A stretch of 64,000 nucleotides of DNA from UBA6770 sp965660875 (GTDB lineage Bacteria; Bacteroidota; Bacteroidia; Flavobacteriales_G; Salibacteraceae), in the NCBI GenBank assembly GCA_965660875.1, contig CBFIBQ010000014.1, positions 1 through 64,000 of the forward strand, written 5' to 3'. The translations under genes and the position numbers were made by a program. The notes under the pieces were generated by a model. The model made no database searches. It was not told the origin of the DNA and saw nothing but the letters and a program-made list of their open reading frames with translations. Of this stretch, positions 1 through 8,052 are shown in pieces. How positions within the stretch are numbered: position 1 is the stretch's first letter; each line of letters opens with the position of its first letter.

Positions 1-165
1 TAGTCTTTATCCCTCTTTTTTACTTCCTGATTAAACTATTTTTATATCTATAAATTTAACCTACTTCAAACATAGGAGCCGCTTTATAGCAAATGCTAGT
101 TTGTTTTAAATTTGGAATTGTATGCCTTTAACGAAGCAAGCAAATAACTCCAATGTTCAACCCTT

Positions 166-204
166 TAGCTCCGCACTTACCATAGCGGCGGGGCGTTAGC
201 AAAC
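166..204 (+). repeat. GC-rich stretch ending in GTTAGCAAAC, possible attC-like end
   Basis: A conspicuously GC-rich segment in AT-rich surroundings ends in GGGCGTTAGCAAAC directly before a start codon. The last ten bases (195-204) recur inverted at 783-792 just after the gene. A GC-rich arm ending in GCGTTAG resembles the right end of integron attC sites, but the core deviates from GTTRRRY (GTTAGCA) and I cannot fold the site reliably. Integron cassette end is a hypothesis only. Confidence 0.35.
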
Positions 205-206
205 AT

Positions 207-776
207 ATGAGTACAGCCAAAACACAATTATCGCTTTTGATTTTAGTCATTCTTTTAATCGGCTGTGTTAATGGAGAACAAGAAAATGAAACTCAAGCCA
301 AATCTTTCGAACTAGTTAATGATTTTAAGCAGTTTAAAACTGCATTGAAAAATGGTGACACTCTTAATATAGGTGTCAACTTATCAATGTGCGTTTGGTC
401 TGAATACCAAAATGTACTTGTAACAAAATCAAATGACAGTCTGTTTGTTCAGCTAACAATTGAAAAAACTGAAGACAAAAGTCCAATTCAATTAGAACGC
501 GTGCCTCTTGATATTAAACTCGCTAACGACTTAGAAAAAATATTAAAAAACTTCAATGATACTACTATAGAAAAAATGAGTAGTACATTTTTTGCCCTCA
601 AAAACTTTAAAGAAGATACCATATTGGTTCTTCGGACGACGAGTCTTTCACAGAGAAGCGATTATAGTCTTCAGTACAGTAAATTTATTTCGGAACTTTA
701 TCCTAATGTGCCTGAACTAAAGCCTATTGAAATAATAGAGGATGACGAAATCGTAGATGATTTAGATCTAGATTAA
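207..776 (+). CDS. Hypothetical lipoprotein
   Basis: The 189-residue protein starts with a hydrophobic signal and a lipobox (LIGC, Cys about residue 20), so it should be a lipid-anchored envelope protein. The rest is Lys/Glu/Asp-rich with no recognised domain and ends in a strongly acidic tail (EIIEDDEIVDDLDLD). It stands alone, with no operon partner, and lies between 10-bp inverted repeats (195-204 and 783-792) 3-12 bases outside the coding region, which is the arrangement of a gene cassette. Function unknown. The start is the first ATG after the repeat. Confidence 0.75.
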   Translation: MSTAKTQLSLLILVILLIGCVNGEQENETQAKSFELVNDFKQFKTALKNGDTLNIGVNLSMCVWSEYQNVLVTKSNDSLFVQLTIEKTEDKSPIQLERVPLDIKLANDLEKILKNFNDTTIEKMSSTFFALKNFKEDTILVLRTTSLSQRSDYSLQYSKFISELYPNVPELKPIEIIEDDEIVDDLDLD

Positions 777-782
777 AATTAC

Positions 783-792
783 GTTTGCTAAC
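783..792 (-). repeat. GTTTGCTAAC, inverted partner of 195-204
   Basis: This decamer is the exact reverse complement of 195-204 and follows the stop codon of the lipoprotein gene by six bases. Together the two sites bracket one gene. I could not find a second matching GTTAGCA end within the next 150 bases that would complete an attC hairpin. Confidence 0.4.
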
Positions 793-1465
793 ATGTACCG
801 AGTAAAAGAAACAAGCTAAATTTCAATTATTTCATGCTGATCATTTGGATCAAATGGAACGCAACTTTTTGCTATTGTAGCCAAAAGGCAAATTCCTTTC
901 AGTCAGTTTGCAATACACTAGTTCTCAACTCAAAAGAGTGAACATTAGACGGTTATTCAATTTTCAGAGCTTTAGCAACTTTGTACACATAAAGCTGGGT
1001 TTTTCTTTCGAATGCTGGAAATAGTTTGGGGTTTTATTGATTCAATAATGGTCTCAACTAACTTTTAGTTTATGGTATATTGAAAAATAGATTGGATGTG
1101 ATTGTTTACATTAACTGTCCAATAATCTGAGCAAGAAACTCTTTGGTATTTAGTTCTTCAATGTATCTTACCAACTCCCCCAATCGACTTGTAAGACCAA
1201 AGGCATGCAAAATTTAGATTACTGTAAATTGAACTTCTAACCCATGGTACAAGGAACGTGACTTTTTCTGTTTTTTGCGCTTTAAATAGTCAATGATGCA
1301 AGTATTAATTTGGCCTAATAATACGCTTAGCTGCACTGATGTATTAGAGGATATAAAAAACGAGTTAAATTTGAAATATAGATTGCAAGGCATCCAATAG
1401 TAATTTTTCAAAAGGCGAGTTGGTATTCCTAATAGTTGATATAGTAAATTGAGGAGCACCCACAT
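793..1465. other. Long intergenic region with possible decayed coding remnants
   Basis: No intact gene is supported here. On the minus strand two short open stretches read like protein: 1106-1213 (contains RLGELVRYIEELNTKEF, ends in a stop) and 953-1033 (contains FERKTQLYVYKVAKALKIE, ends in a stop). They could be frameshifted pieces of one dead gene, read from high to low coordinates, or chance. No family could be named. The segment 1214-1465 leads to the methyltransferase gene. Confidence 0.25.
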
Positions 1466-2314
1466 ATGAATCACGAAGAAAACCCGCGCAGCATAAAGTA
1501 TCACATAAAAAAGTACCTTATGCGGTATAGTGAGCGCTTTCGTAAGAAAACGGTTATTGACTTTCCGGCAGGAAATGGCATTACTACCGAGAGGTTGAAG
1601 TCTATTGGAGCTAACCCGATACCCTTTGACCTGTTCCCAGAATACTTTAATGTAGATGGGCTCAATTGCCAACGCGCAAACATTGCGGAGGGCCTCCCAA
1701 TAAATAAACACAGCGCAGATTTTTTGATTTGCCAAGAGGGTATAGAGCATTTCTCTGATCAATTGGGTGCGTTTAAAGAGTTTAACCGTGTACTAAAGCC
1801 TGGTGGCGGACTAATAGTAACAACACCTAATTATTCGAACCTTCGGGCAAAAATGAGTTATCTATTGTCTGAAAGTGAACGCTTTAACTCGATTATTGCT
1901 CCAAACGAATTGGACAGTATTTGGATGTCAAAGCAGAACATTACGAATGAAATCTACTATGGGCATATTTTTTTAATAGGCATATTAAAAATGCGCTGCT
2001 TCGCTAAACTTAGTGGCTTTCGCATTAAGCACATACAAAGAACTCGAGTAAAGCCGACATCCTTTTTACTTCTGTTGTTGTTTTATCCATTCATATTGGT
2101 ATCCAATTGGATTACTTATAAAAAGCGAATGCGCAAAAACAACGAAGTGGATGCAGCTGTAAAAAAAGAAGTTTATGGAGAAATTTTTAAATTATCTATT
2201 AGCCCAACAATATTATTGGATGGTCATTTATTTGTAGAGTTTGAAAAGGAGTGCGAAGTGACTGAGGTTGCCCATAACCTTAAGAGTGCACACAAGGAGT
2301 TTGGGGTAACCTAA
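1466..2314 (+). CDS. Class I SAM-dependent methyltransferase
   Basis: Predicted to transfer a methyl group from S-adenosylmethionine, substrate unknown. The 282-residue protein has the Rossmann motif I VIDFPAGNG (about residues 30-38), the acidic post-I strand NPIPFDLFP, a motif IV-like ADFLICQEGIEHF and the post-motif FNRVLKPGGGLIVTTPNY typical of Methyltransf_11/23 proteins. The glycine-rich loop is degenerate (FPAGNG instead of xGxGxG). Around residue 190 a hydrophobic stretch (SFLLLLLFYPFILVSNWI) may bind membrane, suggesting a lipid, glycan or envelope substrate. A good Shine-Dalgarno-like GAGGAG precedes the ATG, unusual for this window. No operon partner. Confidence 0.85.
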   Translation: MNHEENPRSIKYHIKKYLMRYSERFRKKTVIDFPAGNGITTERLKSIGANPIPFDLFPEYFNVDGLNCQRANIAEGLPINKHSADFLICQEGIEHFSDQLGAFKEFNRVLKPGGGLIVTTPNYSNLRAKMSYLLSESERFNSIIAPNELDSIWMSKQNITNEIYYGHIFLIGILKMRCFAKLSGFRIKHIQRTRVKPTSFLLLLLFYPFILVSNWITYKKRMRKNNEVDAAVKKEVYGEIFKLSISPTILLDGHLFVEFEKECEVTEVAHNLKSAHKEFGVT

Positions 2315-2384
2315 ATCACAATTGTATTCAATTACACACTAAAAGAAATTATCACAGCAAAAATTGCGTCACTAGCATTTTGGT

Positions 2385-2600
2385 TTATTGATCAAGAGAA
2401 ACTTCATTAATATCGGGTGTAATTTGCAAAACCTTTACATCAATAGGTTCGGGTAAATAATTATAAAGTTCAGGTCCTTAGAGCTGATAAAAAATTGAAT
2501 AGCTCTTAGGTTGGTTTTTTAGACGTGCACTACCAAATGAACGGAAAGAATTGAGGCGTCCAGTGTGCACTTTTAATGGTAGTGTTTTTAAAATTTTGAT
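2385..2600 (-). pseudogene. Possible decayed coding remnant
   Basis: Reading the minus strand from about 2600 to 2385 gives a protein-like frame interrupted by one stop (2478-2480): a Lys/Arg/Ser-rich first part (with NSFRSFGSARLKNQPKSY) and a second part ending PIDVKVLQITPDINEVSLDQ before a stop at 2385-2387. There is no start codon of note, and the first part runs into the terminator at 2603-2640. It may be the broken 3' end of a gene or chance. No family recognised. Confidence 0.25.
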
Positions 2601-2602
2601 CA

Positions 2603-2640
2603 AAAAAAAAGGCTTCACATATTGGTGAAGCCTTTTTTAA
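2603..2640 (-). terminator. Intrinsic terminator of the lipoprotein pair
   Basis: A perfect 8-bp stem GGCTTCAC/GTGAAGCC (2611-2618 with 2625-2632), loop of six, with an A-run on one side and a T-run on the other, so it can act in both directions. It sits 19 bases beyond the stop codon of the minus-strand lipoprotein gene, which it most likely terminates. Confidence 0.85.
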
Positions 2641-2658
2641 TGTTTGTATTGAAGCGGA

Positions 2659-3252
2659 TTAAGAGTCTGTTTTCAGATTTACTCCGTGCGCTTTTATTTT
2701 TAAAGTCTCCTCAGTTTTTTTCCCTTTTGTTACTTTATAACGCTCAATTTGAACATTTGTAAAGTAATCCATATCTGGATACTTTTCCATTAAAGCAAAT
2801 AATGCAAAATCCATTGCATAATCTTTAACAATAGCATTACTAGCGCTACCAAGGCCTCTAAAGAAATAACGAATTTGAGTTAGAATGCCCGGATTTGTTT
2901 CTTGAGCTACAGTAGGGCGTCCAACTAAATCGTTCATGCCATCGTAACGGAAGGTAGTAACGTATTTTTTGGAAACTGTAAATACAGGAATGCTTGTAAC
3001 CGCAGTATACGATTTCAAGTTTCCGTCTTTATAGTTTGCTGCTTGGTTTGGGTCCAAAGCAGAACCTCCAACCAAGTTCACAGTTGCTTCAGCTGTCAAT
3101 CCACCAACGATTTCGATATCCTCGCGATCAAGTGGTGCAAAGCTGAGCGGCTTATAGTATTTATTGAGCACGTGCTCGTTTACAGTACAAGATTGTAACG
3201 AAAACAATACTCCAATACCAGCCAGTAGTATTAAGTTTTTAAATGTTTTCAT
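2659..3252 (-). CDS. Hypothetical lipoprotein, paralogue of its upstream neighbour
   Basis: The 197-residue protein has a signal peptide with lipobox (LQSC, Cys about residue 22) and so is probably anchored in the outer membrane or periplasmic face. Its C-terminal 50 residues (PDMDYFTNVQIER... LKIKAHGVNLKTDS) align with the C-terminus of the next gene upstream (PDVDYLTNIRVMK... KVIAKGIKVKTDK), so the two are diverged paralogues. The genes are two bases apart and clearly one operon, ending at the strong hairpin at 2603-2640. It resembles small uncharacterised Bacteroidota lipoproteins. Function unknown. Confidence 0.8.
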   Translation of the reverse strand: MKTFKNLILLAGIGVLFSLQSCTVNEHVLNKYYKPLSFAPLDREDIEIVGGLTAEATVNLVGGSALDPNQAANYKDGNLKSYTAVTSIPVFTVSKKYVTTFRYDGMNDLVGRPTVAQETNPGILTQIRYFFRGLGSASNAIVKDYAMDFALFALMEKYPDMDYFTNVQIERYKVTKGKKTEETLKIKAHGVNLKTDS

Positions 3253-3254
3253 AA

Positions 3255-3674
3255 TTACTTGTCTGTTTTAACTTTGATTCCTTTTGCAATAACTTTTGTT
3301 TTGTAGGTTTTAGAAATACCTAAAAATCCTTTCTTGTAAGTTTTCATTACACGGATGTTTGTTAGGTAATCTACATCTGGATTATTTTCAATTAGATTGA
3401 AAATAGCCATTTTTTCATCCATTCCTGAACCATAACCAGATACTTTACCCACTTTCAAATTGTTTCGGTCCACTCCTTTGTAGAATATACCAAAAGTGAT
3501 TTTTACCTCGGCAGAAGCTTCCATATCGTCAGTCAACATATAGTCTGAACGATCCATTGTAATTCCCGGTAACGTTACTGCAGACCTCGTAGAGGTGTTT
3601 TGAGTAGTTGCGCATGATGAGAAGAGTGCAGCAGTCACAGCCAACACACTTGCCATTTTGAAGATTTTTTTCAT
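3255..3674 (-). CDS. Hypothetical lipoprotein, first gene of a paralogous pair
   Basis: The 139-residue protein has a signal peptide and lipobox (FSSC, Cys about residue 21). The mature part is predicted mostly beta and shares the PDxDYxTNI...VKTD C-terminal module with the longer downstream lipoprotein. It is separated from that gene by two bases. The upstream leader 3675-3720 is AT-rich with no clear TAnnTTTG box. Function unknown. The shared module suggests the two proteins bind the same ligand or one another, which is an inference. Confidence 0.8.
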   Translation of the reverse strand: MKKIFKMASVLAVTAALFSSCATTQNTSTRSAVTLPGITMDRSDYMLTDDMEASAEVKITFGIFYKGVDRNNLKVGKVSGYGSGMDEKMAIFNLIENNPDVDYLTNIRVMKTYKKGFLGISKTYKTKVIAKGIKVKTDK

Positions 3675-3769
3675 TTGTTTTTTTATTAAAAGATTATTTG
3701 TTGCAATGTTAATATTTTAAAATTACATAGATGAGCCTTTCTACCAAAAAATAAGGTGATTTACGTAGC

Positions 3770-4330
3770 TCAATCGACGATGTTTTTTGTTTTTTGACGG
3801 AGGCAGTAAAAAATGACTAGATCAATCCAGAAGTGGGCAGCAATACATGTCCACAAACCATAGTAACTTTTGAAGTACCCAATAGCTACCATGAATAAGA
3901 GCATCACACTACCGTAAATACTTATTCTCCAGTTTTTTGGGTTTAAGTATCCATGTATAAAAACAAAAATAAATGCAGTAATCCATACGCCCCAAAACTC
4001 TTGTAAAACGCCTCTAAAAAACACTTCTTCACCAAATCCCGCACAAAGCGACAGGAATAGCATTTCTTCAAAGCTTAAATTGAAGTCGATAATAAGTTTT
4101 TCGTACTTTTTTGTAGCGGGTTGCAAAATGGGGGTTTGGGTTAAAAAAAACGCACTAAAACCCATTACTACGCCAGAAACGCTTCCAATTAGCAGCTGCA
4201 TATAAAGCGCTACTTTATTATTAAAAACTTCTACTGTTGGGTCGCCAAATAAGGTGAGTAGCACGTATGCCGCCAGCGGAAAAGCAATTAACGTGATCCA
4301 ACCCATTAGACGCACGTTGTTCTTGCTCAT
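3770..4330 (-). CDS. CPBP family intramembrane glutamic endopeptidase
   Basis: A 186-residue multi-pass membrane protein with several hydrophobic segments. It carries the CPBP (Abi) signature: EExxxR at E101-E102-R106 in GFGEEVFFRG, the second motif FxxxH at H126, and a late His in AAHFWID. Members are intramembrane proteases related to CAAX-processing Rce1, but most bacterial substrates are unknown. Its start codon overlaps the stop of the SRPBCC gene by one base (TAATG), so the two are translationally coupled. No bacteriocin gene is nearby, so an immunity role is not supported. Confidence 0.9.
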   Translation of the reverse strand: MSKNNVRLMGWITLIAFPLAAYVLLTLFGDPTVEVFNNKVALYMQLLIGSVSGVVMGFSAFFLTQTPILQPATKKYEKLIIDFNLSFEEMLFLSLCAGFGEEVFFRGVLQEFWGVWITAFIFVFIHGYLNPKNWRISIYGSVMLLFMVAIGYFKSYYGLWTCIAAHFWIDLVIFYCLRQKTKNIVD

Positions 4331-4845
4331 TATTTATCTCGTATGGAGTTGTTCAATTGAATCAGGCCGCGTTCCATGGTTTTTTCTATTACCTCTTTTA
4401 TAACATAATTGGCCGGTCTTTTCAAAAAAGGAAACGGTTCACCCACGTATATCCAACTTACCTTGGTTTCTCTATTTCCACCTTCCAGTAAGAACTCTCC
4501 TTCATAAGTTTTCCAAGTTCCAGCCTTTTCAAAAGCGCTCGAAAAAGACAAACGGCTCGAATCAGCTGCGTAGGTGATGGTAATTCTGCCTTTTGATCCA
4601 GAGTTTGTAACCCAATTTATGGTGGTATCGGCAACGATGATATGCTCCCCTGGCACAGAGTCTAGGTAAGGGTGCCAACTACTCCAAGTTTTTAAATCAG
4701 CGAGGTGATCAATTACTACTTCAACGGGTTCGTGTATTACCGAGGTTTTAGACGCAGCTACCTTTGAAGGCGAAAAAATGCAGATGGTTAAATAGGCCAC
4801 CAGAATGGTAATTACCCCGACTAAAGCTAATTTGAGAATTTCCAA
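4330..4845 (-). CDS. SRPBCC (polyketide cyclase-like) family protein
   Basis: A 171-residue protein with one N-terminal membrane segment (about residues 4-25) and a START/SRPBCC-type domain: VIHEPVEVVIDHLADLKTWSSWHPY, then alternating strands and a long C-terminal helix. Such folds bind hydrophobic ligands. The ligand is unknown. The start appears to be TTG at 4843-4845. A -7 box TATTTTTG lies upstream at 4860-4867 on this strand. It heads a two-gene operon with the CPBP protease. Confidence 0.8.
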   Translation of the reverse strand: MEILKLALVGVITILVAYLTICIFSPSKVAASKTSVIHEPVEVVIDHLADLKTWSSWHPYLDSVPGEHIIVADTTINWVTNSGSKGRITITYAADSSRLSFSSAFEKAGTWKTYEGEFLLEGGNRETKVSWIYVGEPFPFLKRPANYVIKEVIEKTMERGLIQLNNSIRDK

Positions 4846-4859
4846 CGTTTAATTTTTTG

Positions 4860-4867
4860 CAAAAATA
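4860..4867 (-). promoter_or_regulatory. TAnnTTTG -7 box for the SRPBCC-CPBP operon
   Basis: TATTTTTG on the minus strand, 14 bases before the TTG start, matches the Bacteroidota -7 consensus TAnnTTTG exactly. No convincing -33 TTG was seen. Confidence 0.45.
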
Positions 4868-4933
4868 ATATTGCAAACGCATACAGCTGCGTTTCTTTTA
4901 AACAGCTGATAAGGTTAAGCGCAGATAAAGTTT

Positions 4934-4941
4934 TAACTTTG
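4934..4941 (+). promoter_or_regulatory. TAnnTTTG -7 box for the M23 peptidase operon
   Basis: TAACTTTG matches the consensus and ends seven bases before the GTG start codon at 4949, which would give a leaderless or nearly leaderless transcript. Confidence 0.5.
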
Positions 4942-4948
4942 GGCTCCT

Positions 4949-6064
4949 GTGCACAAATCGAATTCATATCACTTAATTTTAACCGTATTGGTCTTTATAT
5001 CTTTTGCTTTCTCTGAAAAGAAAGAGGAAGGTAAGTCGGATAAACCGGTAAAAAAGGCAGTTGTGCTCTACGGAGAGGAGACCTTATTCAATACCATAGA
5101 AAAGCTATCGGACGAAGCCATACAGAATCATTACGACTCCTTAAAGGTATTGCCAGAGCCTCCGTTGAGCTTAATGAGCCAAATAGAATTATTTCTTCGT
5201 GTGAAAACATTGTCGCGAATGGAAGCTGCATTATTACTAGATAGTTTGTTCGAGTCGGGTGATGAACACTATGCATTAATTAATCAAATTAATTTGTTTT
5301 TGATTAACCATGACTTTGGAGCTGAACAAGAGAAGTTTGCTTATTTGGAACATTCGTCCAGCTATCCCGCAGACTTTATTTATGGGTCCTGGAGTTCTAC
5401 TAAACCGCATCCGTATGGCCCTGAACTCTACGAATCAGACACAACTCAACGTATAAAACTAAGCGACAAAAGTTTTGGAACTTATGTGTCGCCGGTAGAT
5501 AAAATTGTGGTGACTTCCAGATTTGGGCATCGTTGGGGTAGGAGCCATCGAGGTATTGATTTGGATTTGCAGGTATGGGATGAAGTGAAAAGCGCTTTTT
5601 CGGGAAAAGTAAGGTTTGCAGGGTATTATGGCGGTTACGGAAGAGTGGTAGTGGTGCGCCATTACAACGGTTTAGAAACGCTCTACGCACATTTACACCG
5701 ATTCAAAACCGAAGTTGGCGCTGAGGTAAAGGCCGGTGAGCTTATCGGCTTAGGCGGTAGTTCGGGCAACAGTTCGGGTAGTCATTTACATTTCGAGGTT
5801 AGGTACAAGGGGGTGGCATTGAATCCCGATCAGCTCATCGATTTTAAAGAAAAGAGACTCATCGCCGATAAAGTTACCCTGGTTAAAAACACTTGGGGCT
5901 TTTCAGCAATTCCTGACGGCGTTGAATATTATACTGTAAAAAAAGGCGATTATTTGTTCAAAATAGCCGAAGAATACGGTTTGAGTTGCAACGATTTATG
6001 TAAAATGAACAGCATTAGAAGAAATACGCCCCTCAGAGTGGGACAAAAAATACGCGTTATATAA
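4949..6064 (+). CDS. M23 family metallopeptidase with C-terminal LysM domain
   Basis: A 371-residue exported cell-wall hydrolase (peptidoglycan DD-endopeptidase type). It has a signal-like N-terminus (residues 8-21), an alpha-helical region to about residue 180, a peptidase M23 domain (about 185-300) with zinc and catalytic residues H200xxxD204, H248 and H279xH281 (SHLHFE), and one LysM domain (about 328-371, YTVKKGDYLFKIAEEYGL) for peptidoglycan binding. All M23 catalytic residues are present, so it should be active rather than a NlpD/EnvC-like regulator. The start is GTG. The stop overlaps the next ATG (ATAATG), coupling it to the small membrane protein. Confidence 0.92.
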   Translation: MHKSNSYHLILTVLVFISFAFSEKKEEGKSDKPVKKAVVLYGEETLFNTIEKLSDEAIQNHYDSLKVLPEPPLSLMSQIELFLRVKTLSRMEAALLLDSLFESGDEHYALINQINLFLINHDFGAEQEKFAYLEHSSSYPADFIYGSWSSTKPHPYGPELYESDTTQRIKLSDKSFGTYVSPVDKIVVTSRFGHRWGRSHRGIDLDLQVWDEVKSAFSGKVRFAGYYGGYGRVVVVRHYNGLETLYAHLHRFKTEVGAEVKAGELIGLGGSSGNSSGSHLHFEVRYKGVALNPDQLIDFKEKRLIADKVTLVKNTWGFSAIPDGVEYYTVKKGDYLFKIAEEYGLSCNDLCKMNSIRRNTPLRVGQKIRVI

Positions 6065-6408
6065 TGGATCATTTATTTGACTTGACCAATTACAGAGTGC
6101 ATCCTACGGAGAAAAGCTACAACGTTTATCATTTTAGCAAGGCAGAACAGGCCGACTATTTCGAAACTTTATTGATAGAATACAAACTGCATTTTGAAAG
6201 GCATAATGAAAACAAATCCGGACGTATTGTTTACTATTTCGGAATAAAAAGAAGCGACGAAAAAGTAAGCAATCAATTGAATAACCTTACCTTGGGCAGG
6301 TACCGCAAGAAGTTTATACCAGACAATAAACTCCGCAATATTATTATGCTGATCAGCATGTCTATACTTCTATTAGCAGTTATAGGTTTTATTAAGTCCA
6401 CTAGCTAA
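6064..6408 (+). CDS. Small hypothetical protein with C-terminal membrane anchor
   Basis: A 114-residue protein with a soluble N-terminal part (about 1-88) and a single C-terminal transmembrane segment (about 92-110, IIMLISMSILLLAVIGFI). The topology suggests a tail-anchored cytoplasmic domain. Its start overlaps the stop of the M23-LysM peptidase by one base, so it may regulate or localise that enzyme, which is inference from position. No recognised domain. Confidence 0.75.
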   Translation: MDHLFDLTNYRVHPTEKSYNVYHFSKAEQADYFETLLIEYKLHFERHNENKSGRIVYYFGIKRSDEKVSNQLNNLTLGRYRKKFIPDNKLRNIIMLISMSILLLAVIGFIKSTS

Positions 6409-6444
6409 ACCCTATGGCCAGTAGATACGTATACTTGATAAGAT

Positions 6445-8052
6445 ATGACCTTTAGAGTAGTAACTTTTCTTTGTTTTTTACTGGCGATTTCAATAAATAC
6501 CAAGTCCCAATACGTTGTTGGTGAGTTGATTGTGGCAACAGAAAATGAGTTTGACGCTCAATTTTTGTTGGAAGAAGCAGAGCTGCGCAATCCAGAATTG
6601 CACTTGAGTTTGAAAGAAGCCTTGGTTCCTTCAGAAAATATGTACCTCTTGCAGTTCGATACCACGAATAGCATGGATGCTGCGATTGGAGCGTTATCAA
6701 AATACGACATCGTTCGATACGTTCAAAAAAATCACACCAACATTAGCCAGCGAAAATCTGCAAACGACCCTAATCTTATCGGACAATGGTACTTGAATAC
6801 AATTCATGCTCCTACAGCATGGGACATTTCTACAGGAGGATTTACAGCAGACAGCCAAGAAATAGTGGTTGCCATTGTTGACGTAAGTTTTGAAATCACT
6901 CATGATGACCTAAAAAATAATTTTTGGAAAAATAAATTTGAAATACCCAACAATTCTATTGATGACGACAGCAATGGTTACGTGGACGATTACGACGGCT
7001 GGAATGTATATTTGGATACCGGTTATGTATCCGCCAGGAATCCGGTGGGTTCTTTGGACAAACACGGAACACAAATCGCTGGTATTATTGGAGCGGTGGG
7101 CAATAATGGTCGTGACATTGCCGGATTAAATTGGAACATAAAAATGCTGCCCGTGCAAGGTAGCTCTACCAGCGAATCGATAGTTCTGAAATCATACAAC
7201 TACTTGTTGGAAATGCGAAAACGATACAATAGAACGAACGGGGATTCGGGGGCATTTATAGTGGCTCAAAACTCATCTTTTGGTGTAGATAAACGCTTTC
7301 CAGCAGATTTTCCAATATGGTGCGACTTAATTGATAAAATGGGAGAAGCAGGTATTGTAAGCGTAGCGGCCGGACCAAATAATTTGACCGATATTGATGA
7401 AATGGGAGACATACCTTGCACCTGTCCCTCAAATTATCTGATAACCGTTACCAGAAGCGATGAGAACGACCAGCTTTTTAGTGGGGGCTTTGGAAAAGTT
7501 TCTATGGATTTGGCGGCTCCCGGTAAGGATATTTTCTCTACCACTCCGTTGAATTCTACAGGAAGTGGAACTGGTTCTTCCTTTGCAGCGCCAATGGCAG
7601 CCGCAGCAATAGGTTTAATGTATGCAGCATACCCCGTTTCATTTTTTAATGAGGACGAGAATAACATGGCGTTGCGATCGGCCGATTATTTAAATTCAAG
7701 CGTCGAAAAACTGGAACAGTTTTCTGAAAACACTGCAAGTGGTGGTCGTTTGGATATTGGTGCAGCTTTGGACATTGCGCAATATGCACCGCCACTTTCA
7801 TTGAATAATCCAAATAAACTCGCCCAAAGTGACTTTTTATACCCAAATCCAAACAAAGGTGTATTTACATTCGTTTCAGACAAAGGAGGTACTTTGCGCG
7901 TATTAACTTTAAACGGATCAGTTTTGTATGTACAAAGCATAGAGTCAGGTGAAAATTTTATTGAGCTGGATGATCTTTCCTCAGGTTTATACTTAATTGA
8001 AGTTATGGGAGTTAATATTGCAAAACGTTATAAAGTAGTAATAGAAGATTGA
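6445..8052 (+). CDS. S8 family serine peptidase (subtilase) with T9SS sorting domain
   Basis: A 535-residue secreted protease. It has a signal peptide (about 1-20), an inhibitor-like propeptide region (about 22-100) and a subtilisin catalytic domain with Asp146 (VAIVD), His207 (DKHGTQIAG), oxyanion Asn312 (AAGPNN) and Ser379 (GSSFAAP). The Asp loop VDVSFEITHDDL is less canonical than DTGV but complete. A type A T9SS C-terminal domain follows (about 455-535) with YPNPNKG, so it should cross the outer membrane by type IX secretion. The last codons overlap the start of the di-haem peroxidase gene by four bases. Confidence 0.93.
   Translation: MTFRVVTFLCFLLAISINTKSQYVVGELIVATENEFDAQFLLEEAELRNPELHLSLKEALVPSENMYLLQFDTTNSMDAAIGALSKYDIVRYVQKNHTNISQRKSANDPNLIGQWYLNTIHAPTAWDISTGGFTADSQEIVVAIVDVSFEITHDDLKNNFWKNKFEIPNNSIDDDSNGYVDDYDGWNVYLDTGYVSARNPVGSLDKHGTQIAGIIGAVGNNGRDIAGLNWNIKMLPVQGSSTSESIVLKSYNYLLEMRKRYNRTNGDSGAFIVAQNSSFGVDKRFPADFPIWCDLIDKMGEAGIVSVAAGPNNLTDIDEMGDIPCTCPSNYLITVTRSDENDQLFSGGFGKVSMDLAAPGKDIFSTTPLNSTGSGTGSSFAAPMAAAAIGLMYAAYPVSFFNEDENNMALRSADYLNSSVEKLEQFSENTASGGRLDIGAALDIAQYAPPLSLNNPNKLAQSDFLYPNPNKGVFTFVSDKGGTLRVLTLNGSVLYVQSIESGENFIELDDLSSGLYLIEVMGVNIAKRYKVVIED

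Noticed and set aside
1214..1762. 182-residue minus-strand open frame
   Set aside because: It overlaps the start of the methyltransferase on the other strand, has no recognisable domain, and the plus-strand frame has clear SAM-binding motifs.
3770..4330. Bacteriocin immunity (Abi) protein
   Set aside because: The family is broad and no bacteriocin or exporter gene is adjacent; only the CPBP protease fold is supported.
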